Notes under the pieces: generated by a model
Databases searched by the model: none
What the model was told of the DNA's origin: nothing
Seen by the model: the letters and a program-made list of their open reading frames with translations, nothing else
From: DAIPKP01 sp964545875
Lineage (GTDB): Bacteria > Synergistota > Synergistia > Synergistales > Aminiphilaceae
Reading direction: 5' to 3'
Length of the DNA: 64,000 bases
Assembly (NCBI GenBank): GCA_964545875.1
Contig: CAZJHH010000005.1
Location: 62,001-126,000, forward strand
Part shown: positions 43,625 through 51,623 of the stretch, one piece after another
How the letters are laid out: each line of letters starts with the position of its first letter
Numbering within the stretch: position 1 is the stretch's first letter
Translations under genes and position numbers: made by a program

Positions 43625-44803
43625 CTATGACCTTCCGTCGCAAACCGCTTGGGCCATGCGTCTTCCCTGGTCCACCAGATCGATGGCCTCTTCCAGGGTG
43701 GAAGGAGCTTTTCCGTCATATGTTTCGAGAACCTTTTCCAGTACCCCGGGGATATCGAGAAATCCTATCTTCTCCTGAAGAAATGCTTCCACCGCCACTT
43801 CGTCCGCCCCCACCAGGAGGGCGGGATAGGCTCCGGCCCTCCTTCCCGCCTCGTAGGCCAGAGGAAGACAGGGGAATCGTTCCGGATCGGGCTCGAAAAA
43901 TTCGAGAGTTCCCGGAACACCTTCCGCCTCAAGAGAGGGCTCCGCCAAAAGAAAGGGGATCCTTTCGGGCCATCCCAGAGCGACCGCTGCGGGAATCCGC
44001 ATATCCGGGGAAGAGGCAAGGTACTTGGAACAACCATCCCGGAAGTGCACGATTCCGTGAATTCGCGAGGTCGGGTGAATCCAGGCACGGATTCTTTCCA
44101 GAGAAATTCGAAAAAGCTGGCTTGCCTCGAGCACTTCGAAACCCTTATTCATAAGAGTGGCACTATCCAGGGATATTTTTTTCCCCATACTCCATACGGG
44201 ATGCCGCAAGGCCTCGGTTCCCCGAACCACGCGAAGCTCTTCAAGGGAGGCATTGCGAAAGGGGCCTCCCGAAGCGGTAAGCACCAGTCGGCTGATCTCC
44301 CGGGGATTCTCTCCCTTGAGACACTGCCAGAGAGCGTTATGTTCGCTGTCCAGAGGGCGGAGAAAGGCGAGATCCTCCACGAGAGGCATAATCCAGGGGC
44401 CTCCCACGATGATGCTTTCCTTGTTCGCCAGAGATACGGTCTTGCCAAGCTCCAGGGCCCGTCTGAGGGCAGGTATGGCCCGGGTTCCCGAAGAGGCGAA
44501 AACGAGATGTTCCACCTCGGGATCCTCCGCCAGAGTCACCAGAGGATCGTCTCCCGAGAGGATCTCCGTGGAAAGATGCGCGATCCGACTCTTCAGGAGA
44601 TCTCTTCCTTTTTGATCCCAAAGGGTAGCATAGGAGGGAGAAAATTCCTCGCAGAGATCTCCCAGAGAAACGGCATTACTTCCTCCGGCAAGAGAGCGTA
44701 TACGAAAAAGCTCCGGGAAATGGCGGATCACCCCGAGTACCGAGGCTCCCACGCTTCCGGAAGCACCGATAATGCCTATTCTCCGAGGCTCTCCTGAACT
44801 CAT
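43625..44803 (-). CDS. dxr: 1-deoxy-D-xylulose-5-phosphate reductoisomerase
   Basis: Dxr is the NADPH-dependent second enzyme of the MEP pathway and the fosmidomycin target. The 392-residue protein has the nucleotide motif GIIGASGSVGASVL, VSLANKESIIVGG, the metal region LDSEHNALWQCL, LTASGGPF and WSMGKKISLDSATLMNKG. The start overlaps the cdsA stop by four bases. Confidence 0.96.
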   Translation of the reverse strand: MSSGEPRRIGIIGASGSVGASVLGVIRHFPELFRIRSLAGGSNAVSLGDLCEEFSPSYATLWDQKGRDLLKSRIAHLSTEILSGDDPLVTLAEDPEVEHLVFASSGTRAIPALRRALELGKTVSLANKESIIVGGPWIMPLVEDLAFLRPLDSEHNALWQCLKGENPREISRLVLTASGGPFRNASLEELRVVRGTEALRHPVWSMGKKISLDSATLMNKGFEVLEASQLFRISLERIRAWIHPTSRIHGIVHFRDGCSKYLASSPDMRIPAAVALGWPERIPFLLAEPSLEAEGVPGTLEFFEPDPERFPCLPLAYEAGRRAGAYPALLVGADEVAVEAFLQEKIGFLDIPGVLEKVLETYDGKAPSTLEEAIDLVDQGRRMAQAVCDGRS

Positions 44804-45663
44804 CGCCAGACAACTCCAAAGAGAAGGTAGATCATGACGGAACTCATGAGAAGGCTGTCGAAACGATCGAGAAACCCTCCGTGCCCGGGAATGATAGCTC
44901 CGCTGTCCTTAACTTCCGCTTCACGCTTGAGCATGGATTCCACGAGATCTCCCATCTGGCCGAAGGTACCGCAGATAATCCCCACCACGAGGATGGGAAA
45001 GGGAGGGAGGCCCAGGGCAAAAGCTATGAGGGAAGCCACAAGAAGGGAGCCGAGAAGTCCTCCCACAAAACCCTCCACGGATTTTTTAGGACTCACGTTA
45101 CTGCAAAAAGGGCGTTTTCCCCACAAACTCCCTACGAAATAGGCAAAAACATCGCAGGCCCAGGTGGCAATGAGAAGGGTAACCACCAGCACGAGTCCCC
45201 AGGGTTGAGAACGCATCTCCACCAGGAGGCCCCAGGGAATCACTCCGTAGAAGAGCCCCGAAAGAACCCCTCCCACGTTGGCAAAGGCGTTGCTCTGCCG
45301 AGTCATCTGCCTTCGCAGAACCTCCACGGTAAACAGGCAGAAAACGATCATCGTGAAGAGGAGAAGATATTGCGATACGGGGCTTCGGAAAGCAAGAAGC
45401 ACGTAAAAGAAAAGAGCTCCCAGAAAACCTATCCCCTTGGAAAGATGGGCTTTTTTTTCGAAGATCTTATAGTATTCTAAGAGGCAGAGGAGGGAGAAAA
45501 TAAGGCAAAGCCCAAGCCACCAAAATCCTCCCAGCCAGAGGCTGCAAAGCATGGGAACCACCACGAGGAGAGCTCCCCAGGCACGTCTCCATAGATGGGG
45601 AGGAAAACCTTTTCCAGGGGGAGATGAAGAATTCTCAAAGGATACCGGAGTCTGTTCCGCCAT
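44800..45663 (-). CDS. cdsA: Phosphatidate cytidylyltransferase
   Basis: CdsA makes CDP-diacylglycerol, the branch point of phospholipid synthesis. The 287-residue protein has about eight membrane helices and the family signature near the end: KREAEVKDSGAIIPGHGG followed by FLDRFDS. I chose the ATG at 45663, which lies 29 bases inside the end of uppS; the ribosome site is weak and coupling to uppS is likely. The upstream frame overlaps uppS and is not family-like. Confidence 0.93.
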   Translation of the reverse strand: MAEQTPVSFENSSSPPGKGFPPHLWRRAWGALLVVVPMLCSLWLGGFWWLGLCLIFSLLCLLEYYKIFEKKAHLSKGIGFLGALFFYVLLAFRSPVSQYLLLFTMIVFCLFTVEVLRRQMTRQSNAFANVGGVLSGLFYGVIPWGLLVEMRSQPWGLVLVVTLLIATWACDVFAYFVGSLWGKRPFCSNVSPKKSVEGFVGGLLGSLLVASLIAFALGLPPFPILVVGIICGTFGQMGDLVESMLKREAEVKDSGAIIPGHGGFLDRFDSLLMSSVMIYLLFGVVWR

Positions 45664-46345
45664 AACGCCGTTCTCTCTTTCCGTAAGATTCGAGGGCCTT
45701 TTCGAAATCCTGGTCTGTAAAGTCTGGCCAAAGGACATCGGTAAAATACAATTCGCTGTATGCGCTCTGCCAAAGCCAGAAGTTGCTTATCCGACACTCT
45801 CCGCTTGTCCGGATGAGAAGATCCGGATCGGGAAGATCCGGCACGTAAAGATACCGGGAAAAATCTGCTTCCGTGAGCTCTTCGGGTCTTTTCGAGGGAT
45901 CCTCCCGGAGCAATGCAGCGAGAGCATCCAGAATTTCCTGCCTTCCTCCGTAGTTCAGACAGAAAAAGGTCTGGATGGCCTGACACTCCCGGGTCTCTTC
46001 CTCGGCCCGGCGAAGAATGTCGTACACGTCTTCGGGAAGATCCCGAAGTCTTCCGACAAAACGGATACGTACGCCTTCGGCCTTCATGTCCTTGAGTTTG
46101 CTTACCGTAAAATAACGGAACAACCCCATGAGTCCCGAAACCTCTTCCATGGGACGGCGCCAGTTCTCCGTGGAAAAGGCGTAGAAGGAAAGGATTTCGA
46201 TTCCCCGGTTCTTGCCAAATCGTATGGCCCTTTCCACCGCCTGAACCCCCGATTGATGCCCCATGATACGGGGGAGAAATCTCTTTTTGGCCCATCGACC
46301 GTTACCATCCATAATGATGGCTACATGTTTGGGAATGGTCTGCAT
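45635..46345 (-). CDS. uppS: Undecaprenyl diphosphate synthase
   Basis: UppS is the cis-prenyltransferase that builds the C55 carrier for peptidoglycan and other envelope glycans. The 236-residue protein has HVAIIMDGNGRWAKKR, FSTENWRRP and LIRTSGECRISNFWLWQSAY, all typical. The ATG at 46345 follows GGGAGATAGT. It is the first gene of uppS-cdsA-dxr-rseP. A possible promoter upstream (TTGGAA and an A/T-rich -10) is too weak to list. Confidence 0.95.
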   Translation of the reverse strand: MQTIPKHVAIIMDGNGRWAKKRFLPRIMGHQSGVQAVERAIRFGKNRGIEILSFYAFSTENWRRPMEEVSGLMGLFRYFTVSKLKDMKAEGVRIRFVGRLRDLPEDVYDILRRAEEETRECQAIQTFFCLNYGGRQEILDALAALLREDPSKRPEELTEADFSRYLYVPDLPDPDLLIRTSGECRISNFWLWQSAYSELYFTDVLWPDFTDQDFEKALESYGKRERRYGGTDSGIL

Positions 46346-46416
46346 ACTATCTCCCGATCTTTCTTTATTTATTGTAAATTCCCCTAAGAATTCCAACTTT
46401 TCAGATTCTCTTTTTT

Positions 46417-47010
46417 TCAGGCTTCAAGAGCATCCCATCTGCGGCGAACTTCCTGAATGTCCTGCCAGGCGAGATACTTGGGACTCCCCTTCCGGTTCGA
46501 CTGATTTCGGAGAAGGTAGCTCGGGTGGAACATGGGCATCACCTGAATACCCTTCCAATCGAACCATTTTCCCCGAATTTTCGTTATACCTTCGCTCGTC
46601 TTGAGAAGCCACTGGGTGGGAACGTTGCCGAGAGTGACCACGATGCGGGGGTTGAGAAGAGCAAGCTGGGTATGAAGATACCTTTCACAGGCGAGCATTT
46701 CCTCCGTCTGGGGATTGCGATTTCCCGGAGGGCGACACTTGACGATGTTCGTAATATATACATCCTCCCGAGAAATATGCACCGCCTGGAGAATATCCGT
46801 AAGCAGCTTTCCCGCACGTCCCACAAAGGGAATACCCTGGGCATCCTCCTCCGCTCCGGGTCCTTCTCCAACGAAGACAAGTCTGGCCTCGAGGTTTCCC
46901 GCGCCGAAAACGGTACGGGTTCTCTCTTTATGAAGGGCACACTGGGTGCATTCCGCCACTTCGCGTTCCGTAGCTTTCCATAGGGATGATACGGTAATCT
47001 TTTCGGACAT
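46417..47010 (-). CDS. Family 4 uracil-DNA glycosylase (iron-sulfur type)
   Basis: This 197-residue protein removes uracil from DNA. It carries the four Cys expected to bind a [4Fe-4S] cluster (CTQC at 21-24, then in IVKCRPPGN and LACERYL), the catalytic motif GEGPGAEEDAQGIPFVGRAG, and the HPS motif in FHPSYLLR. Family 4 enzymes are common in thermophiles and anaerobes. The ATG at 47010 follows AAAGGG; the in-frame extension upstream is not conserved-looking. Confidence 0.92.
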   Translation of the reverse strand: MSEKITVSSLWKATEREVAECTQCALHKERTRTVFGAGNLEARLVFVGEGPGAEEDAQGIPFVGRAGKLLTDILQAVHISREDVYITNIVKCRPPGNRNPQTEEMLACERYLHTQLALLNPRIVVTLGNVPTQWLLKTSEGITKIRGKWFDWKGIQVMPMFHPSYLLRNQSNRKGSPKYLAWQDIQEVRRRWDALEA

Positions 47011-47036
47011 GAGCCCTTTTTGCCCTCCTCCCGAAC

Positions 47037-47249
47037 TCAGGGGGGGTCCACGCCCCCGAAAAATGGACACATCCACAGGAAAATGCACAAGGCTTCTCCG
47101 GCCATGAATGTGAGGAGCTCCTCCAAAGACCGGACTCTGGGGTGGCGCTGGAACCTTCGAAACCCGCGCCCGCAAAGCAAAACGATGCCCAAAGGCCCGG
47201 AGGATTCTTTGGGTTTGGAAGAAACGAAGAAAATCTTTCGAAGAAACAT
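47037..47249 (-). CDS. Doubtful small ORF in the gap upstream of the uracil-DNA glycosylase
   Basis: The 312-base gap 47011-47322 holds one candidate frame: 70 residues starting MFLRKIFFVSSKPKESSGPL and ending in a hydrophobic stretch (LLTFMAGEALCIFLWMCPFF). AAAGGAAAT stands just before its ATG and a TATACA box about 10 bases further up. The composition is odd and I recognise no family, so it may be chance. Nothing else is seen in the gap. Confidence 0.2.
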   Translation of the reverse strand: MFLRKIFFVSSKPKESSGPLGIVLLCGRGFRRFQRHPRVRSLEELLTFMAGEALCIFLWMCPFFGGVDPP

Positions 47250-47322
47250 ATTTCCTTTGTATAGGTTGGCCGGAAAACCTCGTTCTTTACAAAAAATCCG
47301 GAGAACTGCCGGCGAAACATCC

Positions 47323-48186
47323 TCAGGAGGAGAGCTCCTCCACCGAAACATCCACCGCCAGAACCTCCATCCCCGTAAAGAAAGAAACCGCATTGCGAAG
47401 GCGTTTTTGAATGAGCTTGGCCACTTCCACAAGGCTCTGCTCTCCAATACGAAGGGTGGCTTTCACCCGAAGGGTTACCGCCTCTTTCTCCCGTTTAACC
47501 TTGACTTCCTTCACCGAAACCACCTGAGCCGTGCGCTCGCAAAGGGTACGAACAATATCCTCGATGGCTTCGGTCTCTATTTTAACGGTGCCACCAAAGC
47601 TGAAAGCGGGGCGCACCACCGTGTGCTCATCTCCATGCCCCTCCCGATGGAGAAACCCCCAGAAGATACGAACGATCTTTCCGGCAAAGTTTCGACGCAC
47701 CTGAGAACGTTCCACGGGAATTACATGTTCTTTGCTTAATCTTCGGCGTTTTCGGGCTTCCGTTATTTCCTGGGGTTTCGCCACATCCTCGATGCGGATG
47801 TACTCCCGGGGTTCCGGAAGTTCCAGTCGCAGGGCAATCTTCTTGGCCATTCCTTCGGAGGTGGCGAGAATCAGGATTTTACCCGATTCCAGGGTATCGA
47901 GAATTTTCTTCACCTCTTCCCGGTGATCCTCGTGAAAAAAAAGAGCCCGCCGGATGGCGCTCACCTGATTTCTTTCCGCCTTGGCGCTCTGTCCCGCTCG
48001 AATGTACCCTTTACTCACAAGGAGTCCGTCATCTATGAAGTAATCCGCCTTCAGTTCCCTGGCAAGGCTTTGAGCTCGCTGGCTCTTTCCGGTTCCCGCA
48101 GAACCCACGAAGGCCACCACCTCGATTTCCCGGGAATCAAGAGGAGGAGTCGTTTTTTCATCCAAGGGACAATCACCGTTTCCCAA
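47323..48186 (-). CDS. P-loop ATPase fused to an Asp23/Gls24 domain
   Basis: The 287-residue protein has two parts. Residues 20-180 form a P-loop NTPase: VVAFVGSAGTGKSQRAQSLA (Walker A 28-35), DYFIDDGLLVSKGYI, ILILATSEGMAKKIALRL. Residues 190-287 match the Asp23/Gls24 (DUF322) fold: FSFGGTVKIETEAIEDIV, then VSVKEVKVKREKEAVTLRVK. Proteins of this layout occur in anaerobic Firmicutes-like bacteria and are annotated as Asp23 family; their function is unknown. The TTG start overlaps hisC by 14 bases and has a weak ribosome site. Confidence 0.8.
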   Translation of the reverse strand: MGNGDCPLDEKTTPPLDSREIEVVAFVGSAGTGKSQRAQSLARELKADYFIDDGLLVSKGYIRAGQSAKAERNQVSAIRRALFFHEDHREEVKKILDTLESGKILILATSEGMAKKIALRLELPEPREYIRIEDVAKPQEITEARKRRRLSKEHVIPVERSQVRRNFAGKIVRIFWGFLHREGHGDEHTVVRPAFSFGGTVKIETEAIEDIVRTLCERTAQVVSVKEVKVKREKEAVTLRVKATLRIGEQSLVEVAKLIQKRLRNAVSFFTGMEVLAVDVSVEELSS

Positions 48187-49288
48187 GTCGCTTCATAGTT
48201 TTTCGGAGTCCCAGAATAAAGCTTTCGTTATCTTCCGGAAGTCCCACGGAAACCCGGATGTACCCCGGTATGCCGAGATCGCTCCCGGGCCGAACAATGA
48301 TTCCCTCATGAAGAAGGTTTTCCGTCACAAGATCTGCGTCCTTCATTTCCATGAGAAGAAAGTTTGTATGGGTAGGAAAAACCTTGATACCCATATCCAT
48401 GAGTTCCGAAAGAAGGCGCTCTCTCTCAAGGATGGTTTTCTCTCGGATGTCTTCTATGTAGGTGTTCTCCTCCAGGGAAGCCACCGCCGCCGCCTGGGCG
48501 ATGTTGTTCACACCGAAGACCCGCCGAACCTTGGCGAAGGACTCCACCACCGGTTTAGGGGCGATGGCATATCCCACCCGCAAAGAGGCAAGGCCGTAAA
48601 TCTTGGAGAAGGTCCGCAGGATCACCACATGTCCGAGCTGACGAAAAAGGTCCACCCCGGACACGTACCGGGTATCGGTGACATATTCGGCATAGGCTTC
48701 ATCCACCACGAGGAGAATCTGTCGGTTTTCGAGCTCCCCCGCAAGGTTCAGAAGCTCTTGCCTCGGAAGAATGGTTCCCGTGGGATTGTTCGGGTTACAT
48801 ATGATGACGACCTTGGTTTTCTCCGAACAGCCTTCGAGCAAAGCCTCCGCGGAGGGGTTGATCTTTTCGCTCATGGGCACGGGCACGCAGGAAGCCCCCG
48901 CGGCCCGTGCAGCGAGGCGGTAGATGGGATAGGTAGGAGCATGAAAGACCACTTCATCTCCCTCGTCAATGAGGGCCTGAAAAAGGGAGTAGAGAATGCC
49001 TTCGGTTCCCGCGCCCACGATAACTTCCGTAGGGGCCACGCCCCACTTCCGAGCTACGCTCCGGCGCAGGTAATAGGCTCCCGGATCGGGATAGCGTGCC
49101 ACATCAAGGGCCGCTTTGTTGATGGCATCATGAACACTTTCCGGAATAGGCCAGGGATTTTCGTTGGAGCAAAGCCGCACGATTTTCTTGAGTCCCAGTT
49201 CTCTCTGCACATCCGACACGGGTTTCCCCGGTCTATAGGGATCGATATCCGCAAGCGCCTTCCGTACAAGCCCTTCAAGCCACGTCAT
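48173..49288 (-). CDS. hisC: Histidinol-phosphate aminotransferase-type enzyme
   Basis: This 371-residue fold-type I PLP enzyme has SNENPWPIPESV (substrate phosphate region), ICNPNNPTGTILPR, VVDEAYAEYV and the PLP-Lys region RTFSKIYGLASLRVGYA. These match HisC best; aromatic aminotransferase activity is also common in this family. There is no other his gene nearby, so the physiological role is open. The ATG at 49288 follows GGAGGAGGAGTG, lying across the murA stop, from which it is separated by 4 bases. Confidence 0.85.
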   Translation of the reverse strand: MTWLEGLVRKALADIDPYRPGKPVSDVQRELGLKKIVRLCSNENPWPIPESVHDAINKAALDVARYPDPGAYYLRRSVARKWGVAPTEVIVGAGTEGILYSLFQALIDEGDEVVFHAPTYPIYRLAARAAGASCVPVPMSEKINPSAEALLEGCSEKTKVVIICNPNNPTGTILPRQELLNLAGELENRQILLVVDEAYAEYVTDTRYVSGVDLFRQLGHVVILRTFSKIYGLASLRVGYAIAPKPVVESFAKVRRVFGVNNIAQAAAVASLEENTYIEDIREKTILERERLLSELMDMGIKVFPTHTNFLLMEMKDADLVTENLLHEGIIVRPGSDLGIPGYIRVSVGLPEDNESFILGLRKTMKRLGKR

Positions 49289-49292
49289 TGTA

Positions 49293-50612
49293 TCACTCCT
49301 CCTCCGAATGGTTCTCCGAACATGGGGGGGGGGTATCGTCAGGAAGCATCCGCACCCGAGCTCCGAGAGAGGCGAGTTTCTCTCCCATGCTCTCATATCC
49401 TCGGTGTACATGCCCCATATTGAGGATACGGGTTTCTTCTCCCGCCGCGAGCCCCGCCAGCACAAGAGCCGCTCCGGCCCGAAGATCCGTAGCCACTACG
49501 TCCGCCCCCTTCAAAAAAGGTACTCCGGTAATAACCACGGCATTGCCCTGCATCCGTATATCCGCCCCCATTTTCTGAAGCTCGTTGATGTGGAGAAAAC
49601 GGGATTCAAAAACTCCGTCCTGAATAACGCTGGTTCCCTCAGCAAGAGAAAGAAGAGCCGTCATCTGAGGTTGAAGGTCCGTAGGGAATCCCGGATAGGG
49701 CAGAGCCTTGAGGGATATGCCGCGGCCTCTCATCTGGGCGGGAACGGCAATGGATTTGCCCTCTACAAGAACCTCCAGCCCCATCTCTTCGAGCTTCGCC
49801 ACCAGAGCATCCATATGTTCCGGAATAATGTCGCACACCGTCACGGCTCCTCCGGTCATGATTCCTGCAAGAAGATAGGTACATGCCTCGATTCGGTCGG
49901 GAATCACCGAAACCCGGCTTCCCTGAAGCCGGTCCCTCCCAACGATATGGATGGTTCCGGTACCTTCCCCCCGAATCACCGCTCCCATGGAACGCAGTAC
50001 CTCGGCAAGGTTCGTTATCTCCGGTTCTCGGGCGGCGTTTTCGATGAGGGTCTCTCCCCGGGCAAGCACCGCGGCCATCATAAGATTTTCCGTAGCTCCC
50101 ACGGAGGGAAAGTCCAGGTATATCCTGCATCCCCTAAGTTCTTTAGCCGTAGCTACGACCGCTCCGTGCTCAAGAGTAATATCTGCCCCCATCTTGGCAA
50201 GTCCCTTGAGATGGAGATCAATGGGACGGCTGCCGATGGCACACCCTCCGGGAAGAGGAAGTTTAGCCTTGCCGCACCGGGAAAGAAGGGGCCCCAGCAC
50301 CAAGGAGGAGGCTCGCATGAGCCGAACCAGACGCTCCGGGGTCTCCCAGGAAAGCTCTCCGGAAGCCGTAAAGGAGAGGGTTTCTCCCTGGCTTTCCACT
50401 CGAACTCCCAGAGCCTCAAGAAGCTTGCGCATAACCTTCATATCATCCAGCCGGGGGATCCGCTGTACCTGGAGAGTTTCCTCCGAAAGTAGCAGAGAAG
50501 CCGCCATGATGGGAAGCGCCGCATTCTTGGCACCTTGGGCGCGAACAGTTCCGGAGAGGGGAACTCCCCCGGCAATACTCATTTGACTCATCTGGGAAGA
50601 ATCTTTCTTCAC
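49293..50612 (-). CDS. murA: UDP-N-acetylglucosamine 1-carboxyvinyltransferase
   Basis: MurA adds enolpyruvate to UDP-GlcNAc, the first committed peptidoglycan step and the fosfomycin target. The nucleophile is Cys124 in LPGGCAIGSRPIDLHL, so the enzyme should be fosfomycin sensitive. QGAKNAALPIMAASLL is the usual N-terminal segment. I chose the GTG at 50612 with AGGAGG 7 bases upstream (439 residues). The C-terminal 30 residues run past the usual family end with an acidic tail. It precedes hisC and follows the TagO-like gene by 69 bases. Confidence 0.95.
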   Translation of the reverse strand: MKKDSSQMSQMSIAGGVPLSGTVRAQGAKNAALPIMAASLLLSEETLQVQRIPRLDDMKVMRKLLEALGVRVESQGETLSFTASGELSWETPERLVRLMRASSLVLGPLLSRCGKAKLPLPGGCAIGSRPIDLHLKGLAKMGADITLEHGAVVATAKELRGCRIYLDFPSVGATENLMMAAVLARGETLIENAAREPEITNLAEVLRSMGAVIRGEGTGTIHIVGRDRLQGSRVSVIPDRIEACTYLLAGIMTGGAVTVCDIIPEHMDALVAKLEEMGLEVLVEGKSIAVPAQMRGRGISLKALPYPGFPTDLQPQMTALLSLAEGTSVIQDGVFESRFLHINELQKMGADIRMQGNAVVITGVPFLKGADVVATDLRAGAALVLAGLAAGEETRILNMGHVHRGYESMGEKLASLGARVRMLPDDTPPPCSENHSEEE

Positions 50613-50681
50613 GAATAAACCTCCTGCGCACATTTGGTCATAAATCTCCGGAGCCTCGAAATTTTCCTGAAAAGGCCCGGA

Positions 50682-51623
50682 TCATATCGTTTTCGAATAA
50701 AGCCAAAAAAGCCCCGAAAAAACGAGAAAAGCATGTATGGGAAGAAGTATTCCCAAAACCTTCAGCAAAGAAAAACCCCGATCATAGAGGGCATAGTGAA
50801 AATGCCCGCGATCGGGCAAAAAAGGAGACTTTCTCCGGGCTACTCTTCGAAAGACGGAACAGAGAGTGTCGAAGACCGGAAGCCCTCCCACAAGACACAG
50901 TACCGCCACCATTTCGGGAGGTGACATACTATCGAGGCGCTCCATCATTCCCGAATGATGGAAAATCAGGGTACCCCAGAGGAAACCGAGCAAAGTGCTT
51001 CCTCCGTCTCCCAGAAAGGTTTGGGCGTTGGGAAAATTCCAAAGAAGAACTCCCGCGCACATACCAAGAAGATAAAACCAGCCAGGAGCAGGGGCAAAGA
51101 AAAAAGCCAGAAAAAAATTGATCCCTCCGAGAGAAAGGCAAAGGCCGTTAATGCCGTCTATATTATTATAGGCACTGGTACAACCCGCCAGCCATAATAG
51201 CACGATCAGCCCCGAAAAAACCGAAAAATCCTGTGTATACACCACGAGAGCGGAGGCAAAAAGATGTATCCCCAGCCGCAGAAGGGGTGGCATGGGGAAA
51301 ATACTGTCTCCGTAGCCCACCACGAAAATCAGGGTGGCCCCGCTGAGAAGGAGCGCATCGAAAAAGGTAAATTCTCTGCGAAGGAGCATATAGAGCACAA
51401 AGGCTCCCCAGAGAGCGAGCCCTCCTCCCTTCGGTGTGGGAGTCGCATGTTTTTTGCGCCCCCCGGGATTGTCCACTATCCGATAGAGGTAGGAGAGGTG
51501 AATGGAAAGGGGGGTGAGAAGAAAGCTTGCTCCGAACCCCCCGCACAGCAACAGAAGGGGCATAAAATATTCCCGGAACTGTGCCGGGGAAAGAAGGGAG
51601 AGAAATTCCTTTACGGAGGTCAT
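50682..51623 (-). CDS. TagO/WecA-like undecaprenyl-phosphate sugar-1-phosphate transferase, divergent
   Basis: The 313-residue protein has about 9-10 membrane helices and the landmarks of the MraY/WecA/TagO superfamily: VDNPGGRKKHATPTPKGGG, YNNIDGINGL (152-161), FLGDGGSTLLGF and PDRGHFHYAL. It should attach GlcNAc-1-P or a similar sugar to undecaprenyl phosphate to start an envelope glycan. The normally invariant Asp-Asp pair reads GYGDSIF (103-109), so the second Asp is Ser107. The start abuts the stop of the RpiB-UPRT gene. Rpi/upp next to tagO is also seen in Firmicutes. Confidence 0.82.
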   Translation of the reverse strand: MTSVKEFLSLLSPAQFREYFMPLLLLCGGFGASFLLTPLSIHLSYLYRIVDNPGGRKKHATPTPKGGGLALWGAFVLYMLLRREFTFFDALLLSGATLIFVVGYGDSIFPMPPLLRLGIHLFASALVVYTQDFSVFSGLIVLLWLAGCTSAYNNIDGINGLCLSLGGINFFLAFFFAPAPGWFYLLGMCAGVLLWNFPNAQTFLGDGGSTLLGFLWGTLIFHHSGMMERLDSMSPPEMVAVLCLVGGLPVFDTLCSVFRRVARRKSPFLPDRGHFHYALYDRGFSLLKVLGILLPIHAFLVFSGLFWLYSKTI

